Assembly (NCBI GenBank): GCA_905182985.1
Contig: CAJJDN010000133.1
Span: forward strand, 5,306 to 69,305
Length of the DNA stretch: 64,000 nucleotides
Reading direction: 5' to 3'
Origin: Paramecium sonneborni
Taxonomy: Eukaryota > Ciliophora > Oligohymenophorea > Peniculida > Parameciidae
The position numbers were made by a program, and so were the translations under genes. The notes under the pieces are model-generated. The model saw only the letters and a list, made by a program, of their open reading frames with translations. It did no database searches and was not told the origin of the DNA. Positions 12,901-26,101 of the stretch are shown piece by piece. Position 1 is the stretch's first letter. Every line of letters begins with the position of its first letter.

Positions 12901-15900
12901 AAAAAGAAGACAAGATCTTCATTATTGACTCAAGAAATACCATAAGAAGAATAAGATTATCGTGCAGATAGAGAAATGTTATTATAGTAAATTCATTTGT
13001 TATAGTAAAAACAAGATTTTATTGAGAATTAACTAAAAATTAGTGAAAAACTTATTTAAGAAATAAATAGAGATGCTAATTAAGCATTAGAGAACTTAAA
13101 ATAAGCGAGAAAATTGTATGAAAAATTTGCAATAGATGATGAATTGTTAAGCAAGGAAAGTATACAATTAGAATTTAATTCTGAATAGTATCTATTGAAA
13201 TAGACTACAATAGATAAAAAGTAATTATAATTGATGGATTAGACATTAAAATAAAAAAAGAAGAATCATAAATAGTTTGGAATGTAAGTTATATCTAAAT
13301 ATAAATTAACATGTGAATTATTACATAAACGATAAGAGAAATTTGCATAGGCATTGGCTCTAAAAGAATTGGGTTCATTGAATTTTGCAATGTAAAATTA
13401 TGCGTAAGCTGAGGAATCATGGAGTGAGAGTTTAGATACAATATTTCAAAGAATATTTGTTTTAAAGAGTAGTGCTTTTAGATAAATAATTCAGGAGTGT
13501 AATAAGAATAATTAATTGCTTGCATAAACTTATGGAATTTAATAATGTTTAATTGGAGTTACTCTATGTTCAATATTAGCCTATAATTGTTATTATTCAA
13601 ATTGTCATTAATAAAGAGAGAGTGCTATATTGGCATCTGAATTAGTTTCATCAGTATTAAAATTGTAAATGATAAATGGATTAGATTGGTAAGCCTTTAT
13701 TCATTCAAAAGAAGTTGCTATAGGAAATATTTTTAATGATAGATATGTTTTAGATCCTGCTGAATTAGCATTAGCATGTGAGAGATGTGCATGGTTATTA
13801 TTAGATAGAGATGAAGCTTTAAGAGCTATTCCATTGATTAATTTACTTGGTGAATTAAGTAATAGATTATAAAGTAATTTCTATTCAGTCCGTGCTAAAT
13901 TATTACGATCAATAGCATTATCATCTATTGGTTATATTAATTAAGCCTATTAAGCATTATTATAAATAGCAAATGAAAAAGATTTACCTGATTAATCTAA
14001 TTCACTATGGCAATCCAAAGTTTCTGGAAAATGGTGGTATTCTAATTTAGAATGGAACAATTCAATACCTCCTTATGATGAAAAACATACATAATTGACT
14101 GAAAAAATACTTAAAGAATTAGAATTAACTAGAGAATTTGGTTTGAAATATGGTTTATAAAATGAAAATGTTTTTAATTATGCTGTTGCTCTTTTAGTTT
14201 ACAATATACATTCTGGAGATATTATTGAAAAATGGGAAATAAATGATCTAAGATGTAAGTTTTTAATAAAAGTTGAATCAATATTAAGAAATACTCTTAA
14301 TAAATTGAATTAAGAAGAATAAATAGAATAAAGAATATTAACTAAACCAAAAGAAGAAATATTAGCTGATCCAAAAATGGAAGATTATTATCATTTGTAA
14401 GGTACATCAAAATAAATTGGAGTTACTAATAATTAAGAAGGATTGACATATTTATAAAAAAGAGAAGAGAGAATTTATATGATGGCAAGATCTAGAAATT
14501 TAATGGCCAAACTGAATATTAGTATGGGTTAAATTACTAGAGCATTATATATATTTAAGTATGCAATAGAAAATTTATAATTATACACACTTGAATTGTA
14601 AGCTAATGAAAATGGTGAAGAATAAGAGAATTTACCATGGGATTAATTAAAACCTTAAGGTGTAATCGAAGATAAAAAAGGAGCCAAAAAAGCACCTGAA
14701 AAGAAAGGAAAAGAAGGTAAAGAATCTAAAGATAAACCTATTGCAGATGAAGTACCTGTTGTAAAAAGTGATGCATAAATTAAATTAGAAGAAACTATCT
14801 TATCAATTGTTGAAGCTAGAAAAACTAGGCATTCATTAAATATATATTATTGGATTAAATTAAGAACTGAATTAACTTTATTATTATATAGACATAATAG
14901 ACATGATGAAGCTTTAGAATATATGGATACTTTAATGAATGATTGTAAATAATTTAATGATAATTATCATTAAAGATTAATCATAGAATATTAAGCTAGA
15001 ATTCAATTCAAAAAAGGAAAATCTGTTGAATCAATTAAGAAATTTAAAGAAGCTATTGAAATTGGCTAAAAGAATTTTCATCAAGATCCTTAAATGATTG
15101 TACTCTATGGAGATCTTGGAGAAATATATTATGAAAAAAATGAATTATAAGAAGCCAAATAATAATTCTATGATGCCTATTAAATGGCTGAACAATTAAT
15201 GTAAATGATTAATTATGGATATGGAGTTGTACCTAATTGGAATTAAAAAAGTGGATAAGAAAAAATATAAATCTGCTAAGATTTATGTGTACCTATGGAA
15301 ATAGAATAAGAAATATTAAAAAAGACTGATAAATAAATTAAAACAACTAAAAAAGATGAAAAGAAAAAAGATGATGGAAAAGTTGTCAGAAAAGGAGCAG
15401 ACAAATAAACAAAAAAAGAAAATGTAGATAAACCATCAATGCCTATTAAAGGATTAAATTAATTACCTAACTATAATTTCATTTAACCAACTAAACTCAC
15501 ATATACTACTGTAGATATTGATACTATTAATAATACATAATATTAATATAATTGCTATTTAAAGAACATTGAATTATGGTAGAGAGCAGCATTAAGATAT
15601 GTTGATATTATGATTACTTTAAATTAAGCAAATGAAAATTCTACTATATCTATAGACTCATAAGAATCATCTGTAGCTTCAGATTCTGAAAGTGATAAAT
15701 CATCTGTTAAAGACATTTTTGATATTAACATAATTAGTGACATCATTAATAAAATAGATACTTCAATTAGTAAAAGCATTAATGTTCCAATTAGTTTCAG
15801 ATTAGAATTATATTTCTTATAAAGTAAGATATTTAAAATGAAATTTGTTTAATTATTGTTAAATTTGCAATAAAAATACTTTATGAAATATTTGTCAGGA

Positions 15901-17358
15901 AAAAATAAAAAATATTCAGATTTCTATGAAAAAAGACCTCATAGAGATTTGGTTAGGAATAAATACTTTTTATTAGTTCCTCCTTTCTGTTAATTACTAA
16001 AAGAACAAGGATTATAATATCTAATGCAAGCAAAAGAAAGTTTATCTAAAGCTATAAGTGTAATAAGAGGAGAAGCTGTTTTATTTGAATTTAACAGAAA
16101 ACCAGAAGAAATATTAGTTGCTATGGCTGAAATTTGCTTATTTATTAGAGAATACAGAGTTAGACAAGGATATAGATATGTTAAGGTTGATTACTTGTAA
16201 TCTTTAATAAATTCTAAAAGTAATAGTTTTTATTAATTTATTTTTAGATACTGAATAAAACAAAATAGACTTAGAATAATAATTAATTAGTATGGAAAGA
16301 TCAGATAGATTGGAATAATTAAACTTAGAATTAGAAGCATAAAGTTATCTTAAATATGCTATTGAATTAGTTAAAGCAAGACAAGAATTATTAGAAAACT
16401 TTGCTGCAGTTGCATTAACACCTTTGCCAGATGTTAACAAATTGGCTCTGGAAATTTATACTGAAATTATTGAATAAGACTATTAATATAAGAAAAAGTA
16501 CAATCCTATGTTATTTGATGAATCAAAAAAGAAAGTAGGTGTTTCATCAATGGACGTTTTATAGTTCATTTAAAAAGTATGGAGAGAAGCTAAAGTAATG
16601 ACATTTAGTGGAGCATATTTATAAAGAATGATTTCAAAAACTCATCGTTTCTTAAAATTACATATGTAATCATATCAAAAATGCTTAATAACTTCCTTAG
16701 AAGTAGCTCCTAAAAATGATGTTAATGCTGTATTTATTGATGAAGGCACAATTGTTACTAAATTATTCTATAATCCAGTTGCTCATGAATTTAAAGTTCT
16801 TTATGTTTTGGGAGGACTTAATAAAGAAAAAATTATTACTTCATTATCAAAAGAAGAAAAAGATAAACTTATTATTTCAGATGAGAAAAACGTTTTATAT
16901 GGAAGCATATATATTACTGATGCTAATATTTCTATGCTCTTATAAGATGCTCTCAATTTGCAATCTAAAATGAAAGAATCAGATTAACAATCATAAAAAA
17001 TGAAAGAAAGAGATTATAAACATCATAAAAAAGCATTTTATAAAATTATTGAATAACTTGGATTCTATTTCTTTTAAAAACCAAGTAATTTATTTTTTTC
17101 TATTTAGGTACAATCTAAATGTAAAATGGATAACCTACTGAACCAGTTAAAAAGTCTGTCGCATTCAAAAAATCAGAATCCTTTATGTAAGAGTAAAATG
17201 AACCTGATATTCTTGCCAAATATGAAGCTATTGTCCCAGAATTGACTCATGATAACATTGCTGTTTTAATCAACTTATTCAATGATTTAGGAGTTTTGGC
17301 CATTAATCATAACTATTTAGCAATTTTAAGATATTTCCATCATTAAAAATACAAATGA
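6938..17358 (+). CDS. Giant ciliary protein, CFAP54-like (3448 aa)
   Basis: One frame without TGA covers about 10.4 kb once three short introns are removed (7088-7110, 16220-16247, 17085-17107); the spliced length divides by three. The start MADKKQQVQTKPGVKFQDQP is joined by the first intron to the long frame. Near residues 1130-1225 lies a fibronectin-III-like segment with NEKYCFAVAAYDGTEG, then GIGETGDDITTLHPLPLP, which I recall as typical of CFAP54 (DUF4486), a central-pair C1d subunit. Helical TPR-like repeats follow (about 2636-2750, HDEALEYMDTLMNDCKQ). Several low-complexity K/Q/P linkers interrupt the helical array. CFAP54 of animals is about 3100 aa. CFAP46 is the main alternative, also long and TPR-rich. 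No frameshift was seen over the whole length, in contrast to neighbours. Confidence 0.7.
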
Positions 17359-17464
17359 GATTATTCATACATTTATATTCATATTCATTATATCTAAAAT
17401 ATAATATAGTAATAGAATTAAAGTAAATATATATTTTCAAATTTCTATTCAAATTATATTATTT

Positions 17465-19818
17465 ATGTCTAATTTAGAACAAAAGAGATGTTCTTAACAT
17501 GCTTAAGAATTTATAGCCGTTAAGGTTGCTTAGAATCTTTAAGAGGAAAATAATTATTTATGTGTGTTTAATCGAACTTATAAACAATAAAGATTTGATA
17601 CTTATTAGTTAAGCAAAGATTAACATTTAGAATTAAAAAAAATAAATAACTAAAAATATAGAAGAACAATGCAAATAAAAAATAAGCTTAATGAAAAATA
17701 TTAATGAAAGTATTAAAGAGCAAAAAGGTCTTTTAGAATAAATATTTGCCAATCTTATTGGAGAAATCGATTAAATAAAAAGTTAAACAGAAAAATAACT
17801 GTAGTAAGGTGAAATAATAACATCTGATAATTTAGAAATAGATTTAGGATTATTAAATGATAAAAATAGTAATTAAACTATATAAATAATATCAGAAAAT
17901 GAGTTACTACTAATTAAATCATTTCTAAATTAAACTAAGTTTTGTGAAATAAATAATCTCTCAAAAAAGATCCTTGAAATATTTACGAAATTTTATGACA
18001 TCTCAAAATTACAAAATGAAAGTTTTAATTTTGTGGTTGAATAAAAGCAGAAAACTAAAGTAACTTTTTAATTAATCTAGGAAATGCCTTTTTTAAAGTT
18101 TTTATGCGAAAATCATGATGAATAAATATTTATGCTCTAATTAGATGAAAAAAATAAAGGTTAAAAATTTGCTTGTTCTCAGTGTATAGCGGAAAACTAA
18201 GGAAAATAAATAACACTTGATTAATTGTAATAAAAATATGATACTTACTAATTTTAATCTGAAACTTCATTAACATATTTTTAATAATTAAGAGAACAGC
18301 ATACAAGATAAATAATTATATTATGTAAGGAAGTATATGAAAAATAAAAGTAAACCGTAAACCAACTATTTAACATTTAGAGGAGAACTTAAAATCTTTT
18401 TAAAAAACAATAAACATAAATTTATAATTTAAGAATCAAAATATTTTTTAATTAGAGAAAGAATAATTATAAGATTTATTATAACCATTATATTAGGAAT
18501 AAAGTTCCGAACATTTTTATAAAATTATTGAAAAATAATTAGAATAGGATAAGGAATTATATGTTAAATTTGAATAACATTTTGAATAATTAATAAAATT
18601 AGAAATGTAAAATTTCAATTTAATTAAACATAGAGCATTAGTTTATTTTGAAGAAACTAGAATATTAAAATGATAAATTAGAATAAAAAATAAAATCAAA
18701 TAATAATAATAATGATAGTTAAACTTCAAATGATTAGAATGATCAAGAAATCATTAATTTAGAAGATTAAATAAATAATTTTATATCTTAAAAATTTTAA
18801 TTATATTTATTAAATTAGTAACATGTAGAATTATTCAAAAATCGTGAGAAGATCTAGAATGAATAAACTTAATTAATTGAGAATTTAATAAAAGTACAAA
18901 ATAAACTTAAAGAACAATAAAAATAATTTTGCATAAGGGATTTCTAAATTAAAATTAGAAAAAGCTACATTAAACTTAGAAAGGCTAAAGAATAAACTTA
19001 ATTCTACACCTTTTTTTAGTTAAATATAAAATGAAAACTAAACTTAAACAGATGAAACAATTGAAAGCCTAGAAAAAGTGAATTTAGCCAAAATAGATCT
19101 ATAAAAGGAGATAAAATAGGTTTAGTATCCAATTTTAATTATTAGTATTAAGATAAGGAATCTAAGCTTCTTGAATAAATTCAAACTCTATAAAAAGAAA
19201 TTAATAGCCTTAAATAAAAGGAAGGTTTATTTTCTTTACTATCTATTTCCTATTAACCTTAATTTAATGCCAATTATAAATTATCTAAATATAATGTTGC
19301 TAACCCTAAATTGATTTAAGGTAATAAACTGACTAATATTAAGCCCCATAAGGAGGATTTGGGATTGCCACAATGTAACCTCCGTTACCTAAAGATAAGC
19401 TAACAACATTTGCTTTTAAAATAAATGTATAATTTTAAATGAATTAGAAATACAATTCATGGGTAGGGGTAGGAATAGGAATATGTCACTTATAAACAGC
19501 TTATGGTTTTAACTATGATATGAATGGAAATTATACATCAACAAACCATAATACTTATCTTGCATGTGCTGGAGGATATAGAATTTCAAGTTATGAAGGT
19601 TATAATGGTGTTACTAATTTTATATATAATTAAGGAAGTATCATAATTTGTTATTATGATCCTACTAATTTTAAATTAAATTTATTGCATCTAAATGTAT
19701 AAAAATAATTTATAAAAAGGATGGAAAAACTTACTTATTAGATTTAACAAATAATAATGGTTTAGAAATGTCTCCATGTGTAATGTTATACGGAAATGCA
19801 GAAGTAGAATTTATTTGA
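17465..19818 (+). pseudogene. B-box/coiled-coil/SPRY-like protein, many frame breaks
   Basis: Starts MSNLEQKRCSQHAQEF and shows zinc-finger-like Cys/His pairs (RCSQH...LCV; later LCENHDEQ...FACSQCIAEN), then long glutamine-rich coiled coil, then a SPRY-like end (WVGVGIGICHLQTAYGF, NTYLACAGGYRISS, GLEMSPCVMLYGNAEVEF, stop TGA 19816-19818). This TRIM-like order is common in ciliate expansions. I need at least five frame changes to read it: one at a TGTGTG tract near 17562, one in an A-run near 18390, others near 18670 and 18950, and one near 19678 where a single missing T would restore the SPRY end. Neighbouring genes need none or one, so this may be a true pseudogene, although dense sequencing indels cannot be excluded. 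The 3' part is repeated at 20647-21016. Confidence 0.6.
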
Positions 19819-20585
19819 AATATTGTTTTTCTCTAAGATTATATGAAAATAAAAACAATATATTAAGAATAAACATATATTTACAAATTATATAATATTT
19901 AAACATAAATATTGCAAGATCAAAGTTAAATCAAACATAGTTGTTTAGGTTACTGCGATGATAATATGCTTTATTAATTTTCCAAAGTTTATAATGGCTC
20001 GTGAATTTCCAAAAGTAGTAAAATTAAATGATGTCTTGAGCATTTTTAGTTTTAATCTAAAATAAGTGATAATTTTACAAGATGGGATAAAAATTCATAT
20101 TGTTTACCATATCTGCAAAGTCCACATTCGAAAATTGCGATTTCTTTGGTTGTCCAAGTTTCTAAAAATTTAGAAATATTGATAATACCAAATGGAAAAT
20201 CATTTCTTAATGGAGATATTAGAATATCCAATACATCTTATTAAAGTAGTGAATAAACATTGATATTGCCTGATTATTATTATTATTATTCATTCTATTC
20301 TTGATTAGGTGAATCGTTATCAGGAATTTTCTTTTTCCTTCCAGGTTTCTTTTCCTTGAATTAATAATGTAATATAAACTTGTTTAAGTTCTTTTTTTGA
20401 ATCTATTAAGACTTTTTCTTTCATAAACTCTGCCAATTTTTGATCACTCTTATAATACAATTAGACCACAACACTCAAAAGACTTTCTAAAGCATTTACC
20501 CACAATGGTTGTGTTCCTTTTAATCTATATTGACCTCCTTGTGGTAATTTTTTAGTGAAAATGAGTGGAGTGATTGAGTTTGGCG
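19449..20585. repeat. Contig-end overlap 2, left copy
   Basis: These 1137 bases recur at 20647-21783 after 61 N. Content: 3' end of the B-box/SPRY-like gene (+) and the C-terminal half of the SANT protein (-, stop 19931-19933), both cut by the gap. Confidence 0.9.
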
Positions 20586-20646
20586 NNNNNNNNNNNNNNN
20601 NNNNNNNNNNNNNNNNNNNNNNNNNNNNNNNNNNNNNNNNNNNNNN
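20586..20646. other. Assembly gap (61 N)
   Basis: Run of 61 N between two copies of the same sequence. The apparent frame that spans it on the minus strand is an artefact. Confidence 0.98.
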
Positions 20647-21783
20647 AATACAATTCATGGGTAGGGGTAGGAATAGGAATATGTCACTTATAAACAGCTT
20701 ATGGTTTTAACTATGATATGAATGGAAATTATACATCAACAAACCATAATACTTATCTTGCATGTGCTGGAGGATATAGAATTTCAAGTTATGAAGGTTA
20801 TAATGGTGTTACTAATTTTATATATAATTAAGGAAGTATCATAATTTGTTATTATGATCCTACTAATTTTAAATTAAATTTATTGCATCTAAATGTATAA
20901 AAATAATTTATAAAAAGGATGGAAAAACTTACTTATTAGATTTAACAAATAATAATGGTTTAGAAATGTCTCCATGTGTAATGTTATACGGAAATGCAGA
21001 AGTAGAATTTATTTGAAATATTGTTTTTCTCTAAGATTATATGAAAATAAAAACAATATATTAAGAATAAACATATATTTACAAATTATATAATATTTAA
21101 ACATAAATATTGCAAGATCAAAGTTAAATCAAACATAGTTGTTTAGGTTACTGCGATGATAATATGCTTTATTAATTTTCCAAAGTTTATAATGGCTCGT
21201 GAATTTCCAAAAGTAGTAAAATTAAATGATGTCTTGAGCATTTTTAGTTTTAATCTAAAATAAGTGATAATTTTACAAGATGGGATAAAAATTCATATTG
21301 TTTACCATATCTGCAAAGTCCACATTCGAAAATTGCGATTTCTTTGGTTGTCCAAGTTTCTAAAAATTTAGAAATATTGATAATACCAAATGGAAAATCA
21401 TTTCTTAATGGAGATATTAGAATATCCAATACATCTTATTAAAGTAGTGAATAAACATTGATATTGCCTGATTATTATTATTATTATTCATTCTATTCTT
21501 GATTAGGTGAATCGTTATCAGGAATTTTCTTTTTCCTTCCAGGTTTCTTTTCCTTGAATTAATAATGTAATATAAACTTGTTTAAGTTCTTTTTTTGAAT
21601 CTATTAAGACTTTTTCTTTCATAAACTCTGCCAATTTTTGATCACTCTTATAATACAATTAGACCACAACACTCAAAAGACTTTCTAAAGCATTTACCCA
21701 CAATGGTTGTGTTCCTTTTAATCTATATTGACCTCCTTGTGGTAATTTTTTAGTGAAAATGAGTGGAGTGATTGAGTTTGGCG
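20647..21783. repeat. Contig-end overlap 2, right copy
   Basis: Second copy of 19449-20585. It carries an orphan 3' part of the B-box/SPRY-like gene (20647-21016) and the intact 3' half of the SANT gene. Confidence 0.9.
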
Positions 21784-22283
21784 GTAAAAACTTACTAAGA
21801 AAAAATAATAAGAAAAAATAAATGTTGAATATATGGATTAGAGTTGAGATTGTATTGAAAATGTACTTACTCTAAGAGTACTTCGTCAATTACTGCATCT
21901 TCATTACTTCTATTTTTATATTGATTTATTTATTATGTTGGAAGCTCTAAATATCCGGTACTAAAATAATAATAAAGGAAGCAATTAAAATATATGTGCA
22001 ATATGAAAAACTACAATTGTAGTTGTTAAAAATTGAAATATATTGATAGTTACATACATTTGAGAACCTTATCGAGCAAGATGTTTAATTTACTAAATGA
22101 CTGATTTTCGCTATTCATTAATTCTAAAGGAGTTGCATTACAAATTGATTGCTAAATTAATCTAGATACTAATACAAGCCTTTTCACCACTTCCATCCAT
22201 TTTTACTACTTTTCTTATACTTTAATCAAGTCCATTAATGTCTTCAAATTATGTGCAATTATATTTATTTTGTTGCTTTTCAT
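21129..22283 (-). CDS. AT-hook and SANT/Myb domain protein, 312 aa
   Basis: Read with four introns (21961-22053, 93 nt; 21795-21870, 76 nt; then 25 nt and 22 nt), the frame is 313 codons exactly. The N-terminal half is helical (KTLMDLIKVQEKQQKWMEVV...). It is followed by a conserved-looking block (FLPPNSITPLIFTKKLPQGG), an AT-hook-like basic patch (EKKPGRKKKIP), a glutamine run and a C-terminal SANT domain: TWTTKEIAIFECGLCRYGKQ, then IKTKNAQDIIQFYYFWK. This resembles SANT domains of chromatin corepressors (MTA/RCOR/MIER type). Expected role: nuclear chromatin binding. Two introns are unusually long for this window. It is convergent with the SPRY-like gene. A cut C-terminal copy lies at 19931-20585. 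Confidence 0.7.
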
Positions 22284-22477
22284 CTGACTGATCGTTCATG
22301 ACTTGCTGCCAATCTAATATAATTAAAAGCAAAACCTATCTAAAGATGAATAATGCTTATTGAAAATAATTAATTTGTTTCATAATATTTCTAAACCCTT
22401 AAATTGTAAAGCATTCAACTATCACATTTCAATATGAATAACAATCTCACAATAAATACTCTGTCTTTCAAACTCTT

Positions 22478-22750
22478 TCATTCATTTTTCATTTGTTTAT
22501 CTTTTATTTTCAATCCTTCTCTTAATATCTATAATTAAGTTTCTTTATCAATCAACAATTTTATTAGTATCATTATACACTCTTATTCATTTGCACTTAT
22601 GATATCCTATTAATTCTCATTAGATGGATTGCAAAATAAAAATAATCATCGAAATGCTTTTATTACATAAAACTTCCTCATGGCTCTTTATATTACAATA
22701 AGATTTAAAAATATGAGAAATCCTTAAGATTCTATGCTTTTCTCTTTCAT
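22478..22750 (-). CDS. Small hypothetical protein
   Basis: Minus-strand frame of 91 codons from ATG to TGA with a single internal TGA, which a short intron of length divisible by three could remove. The second half looks coding (ANEQECIMILIKLLIDKETQ, then LREGLKIKDKQMKNE). No family recognised. It lies between the SANT gene start and the end of the next minus-strand gene; it could be an upstream exon of the SANT gene. Confidence 0.35.
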
Positions 22751-22917
22751 TTTATCTATTTAGTCAAGAAAAACTAATCATTTAGAATTATATTAAAATC
22801 GAACAGATAACCTTAAGATTTGACAATATAATTAACATTCAGGGCTATGTTAACAAGTTTTCTCTTTTTAAGTACAATACAACAATAAAAAAAGCAAATT
22901 AAATTAAATAATTTATA

Positions 22918-23883
22918 TCACTTATCAAATAAAGCAAAAGCAGATGTTGGTCTAGGAACATCCATTTTAATACTTACTCTTTTTGATTTCTTTATATTAT
23001 CACATCCTTTATAATCAGTTCTTGAATACTAAAATATTGTAAAAATTATTTAATTACTAATTTTTAAAGTTTTTCATTTTAACTTAATATACTTTTCATA
23101 TCACTTTTATAAGTATTACTTTCTCTCATCTTTCTAGGACTAGTATCATCCTACTACCCTTATTAGTTTACACTATTTCGAAATCCCATAGATGAATTAG
23201 CATGACCATAAGTTCTAATACTTTCCATTTTATTTTTTTATTCGGATTATTGAAGACAAGATATTCTCAACTAAATTAGCATTATAAAATTTAAATACTT
23301 TTTTATCAACTTTAGAATCAGGTGATAAAATTGGATCTTTAGCTACTGGTTAGCCAGGAACACTCTTTCTTAATTTTTTTTAGTTACTTTCAGTTCTTGG
23401 TTCTTATTTATAAACTCTTATAGAGCTTCTGTAATCTTTTTCTTAATTAATATCTGTTGGTTATTATTAATATTTTTTCATAAAATGTCCTTCATTAAAC
23501 ATCATCAATTTCACATTAGTTTTATTAGATGATGTATGTACATTTCTAATGGGATCGCTTTAAGAATCAATTCCACTGAATAAAGCCTTCTTTTTGCCTG
23601 ATCTCTATTGTTGACCATCTTAATTAGCCTGATTAGAATAATAATAATTTACTTAAACAATAGTATCAGTAATTTTATATGTAGGAGAGTTCATTCTATT
23701 TTCTTTTGACTTCTTGCATGATTCAATCAATGCTTTTTACATAAGTTGACTATTGTATAATTATTCTCTATCTTATTATTAAGATTTATTTGTTTTAAGA
23801 GGAGTAGAAGTTATAGCTCCAAGTAATTAAACTTTTGATAGAGCTGATTTTGTATTAGATTAATACATTGTAAATATAGACAT
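22918..23883 (-). CDS. Unknown disordered basic protein
   Basis: Starts MSIFTMYQSNTKSALSKVQL and runs as a Ser/Gln/Lys-rich, probably disordered protein to TGA at 22918-22920. A 29-nt intron near the 3' end joins NEKLQKL to YSRTDYKGCDNIKK; the end is VPRPTSAFALFDK. Between KVDKKVFKFYNANLVENIL and MESIRTYGHANSSMGFRNS the frame changes near a run of seven A, where a one-base indel is the simplest reading. No domain recognised. Only 34 bp separate it from the next upstream gene on the same strand. Confidence 0.55.
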
Positions 23884-23917
23884 GTTAAATATGTTATTAA
23901 ATTTTATTTTGTTTTAA

Positions 23918-25078
23918 TCATTCCAATTATTCATTTGTTAATATATTATATCTTCTATTTACACTATTAATACTAATTTTTCTTTTATGTTAGATTTAAT
24001 CGATCGAAATGACTTCATGATTATGTCTGTCACTTCTTTATGGTGACACATTACCAGAAACACTATTAGATTTTTTTTTATTTTTAAGTTCTCTATTTTT
24101 AACTTTACCAAACGTTCCTTCGAATCTTCTAGATTTATCTGGTGTCAAATCCAAAGAATTATCATTGCTTTAATCTTCGTTTTGATTATTGCAATTTTAT
24201 AAATTTATTTATGTTTCTGATGTTTATATAACGTTATCTTTTTATTAATGGTGTAGAAATGTAGGAGAAGATTCAATTAATGTTTTTTAATTTTTTCCAT
24301 TTTTTTAATATTCAATAATCTAATCGTCATTTTATGAATTATTAAACAATTATTGTTATCCAAAAGAGATTCTATTTGGTTTATGTAAAATTGATTCTTA
24401 TTATGTATTTGTTTAACTTGGTGTATCTTTAACATGTGCAGAATAAGTTTAAGAAGCATCTGTTTCTGTTTTAATTAATTTATACTAATAGTTGTAACTA
24501 TTCTACATAGCTAATTTTGTTATTTTTTCTTTCAATTAATCCTTAAGTATATTAGTTTTCATTAATTTCTCACTCAGTTTATTAGAAAGATTCGATGCTG
24601 ATGATGTAATTTTAGTTGAGGATTGTTACTAACTTTAATTTTATTCCTAAACTCTATTGATCAAGGATTTTAAAGGATCTAGATCTGTTGTAATTATTTT
24701 TTTTATCATTGATTAAAATTTATCGTTACTTCCTTATTTTGGGGTGTATTTTTAATCAGAAGAATACCATGATTTATTATTACTACTAGGATATTATTCA
24801 AAACATTATGTCTGTGTTTCTGTAAAATATTAATTAATTATCTGAAGCACTTTTGTAAGTAAAGCAGAATATTAAAAAGTGTCAAACATTTACAAAAACT
24901 TATCTTTATTTCCGCATCTTTAAATAAATAATTTATTTAGTTAATGATTTCCATGAACAATTGATAGGAATAGAAATACATTACATTACAAATTTTGATC
25001 ATATAAATCTGTTTTAACTGAAAAACTGTTTGTAATAGGTTTTTTTGTATTAGGACTTAAATAAATTGTATTGTTCAT
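23918..25078 (-). CDS. Unknown Gln/Ser-rich protein, 386 aa
   Basis: A single exon of 387 codons (ATG to TGA) opens MNNTIYLSPNTKKPITNSFS. It is rich in Q, S, N and K with short helical, coiled-coil-prone parts (KLSEKLMKTNILKDQLKEK) and a basic C-terminal segment (RRFEGTFGKVKNRELKNKKK). No catalytic or binding motif is visible. About 100 bp separate its start from the divergent gene at 25179. Confidence 0.65.
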
Positions 25079-25178
25079 GCCCTTGTATAATTAATTTAAG
25101 TTACTATTGAAGTGTCTAAAATAAATGAATTGCCATATTATTTTTTCATCCTATAATTATAATTATTTTATTAATATA

Positions 25179-25932
25179 ATGGATTTTAAATCTCGTTTTA
25201 AAGGAAAGATGACTATTATGAATAAAGAAGGTGTAATAGGAATGGTGAATAAACCTTCAATTCCTATAATTAAGAATTTACAATCCTTTGTCTAAAAAGA
25301 TGAAATCTCTCCAACCATTTAGAAACTTGGTCTAAACACATCAGGAATAAGAGAAACTAAATCTCATATCTTTACTAATATCCAATCTTCTCCAAATCAA
25401 AGAAATTAAACCAACTATGCTTAAAAGTTTTCAAATGCTGGTTAATAAATTATTAAATAAAATCATGTTAAAACTGAGCATCATTATTATTAAGATGATC
25501 CTAAAAAATAACTAAACTAATATCAATTTAAAATACAATAAGACTTTAATTAATTAGATATGAATCAATATGAAATTATAGCTATTCCAAAAATTATGTT
25601 AGGTTAACTTCGACAATAAATGAATGTTGATAAATATGGATTAACGAGAAGTTTAGCTCCTAATAAAAAAATACCTATTGAGTATTTATTTCATTTATTA
25701 TAGATTTTCTTAATTATCACCTTAAATTACTACTTAATGTACAAGCTATAATTAAACACCTTTGCTTAAAAAATAAAATACTATTGATTAAATATTTAAA
25801 TCACCATTTAATAAACAAAAATCTGATAAAATAGAGAAAAAAAATAAAATTATCTAATAAGCTGGACTTGGAACTTTAAGATACAAGTAAATTTAATTTA
25901 TTATATAAATTAGTTCCTATAGTAAAAGATGA
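25179..25932 (+). CDS. Unknown protein, 234 aa
   Basis: Starts MDFKSRFKGKMTIMNKEGV. Two introns (22 nt and 27 nt, both GTA...TAG) give a spliced length divisible by three and an end at KRDSKR-like basic residues (LRYNSYSKR, TGA 25930-25932). The middle carries YEIIAIPKIMLGQLRQQMN and YGLTRSLAPNKKIPIEF, which look folded; the rest is Q/N-rich. Family not recognised. Confidence 0.6.
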
Positions 25933-26101
25933 ATTTTATATTATTATTAATAAATTTTGTTTTAGGAACACCTTTTTATTTATTCAAATCATATCAACTA
26001 AGATAATTGAATGCACTAAATACAATTTAAATATAATAAGTTATTTTTGTTTAATATAATTTATAATTTGGGTAAATTAAATTATATTGTATCACAATAT
26101 A

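Noticed and set aside
20280..20300. Short ATT/TAT microsatellite as a regulatory repeat
   Set aside because: It encodes the glutamine run of the SANT protein on the minus strand.
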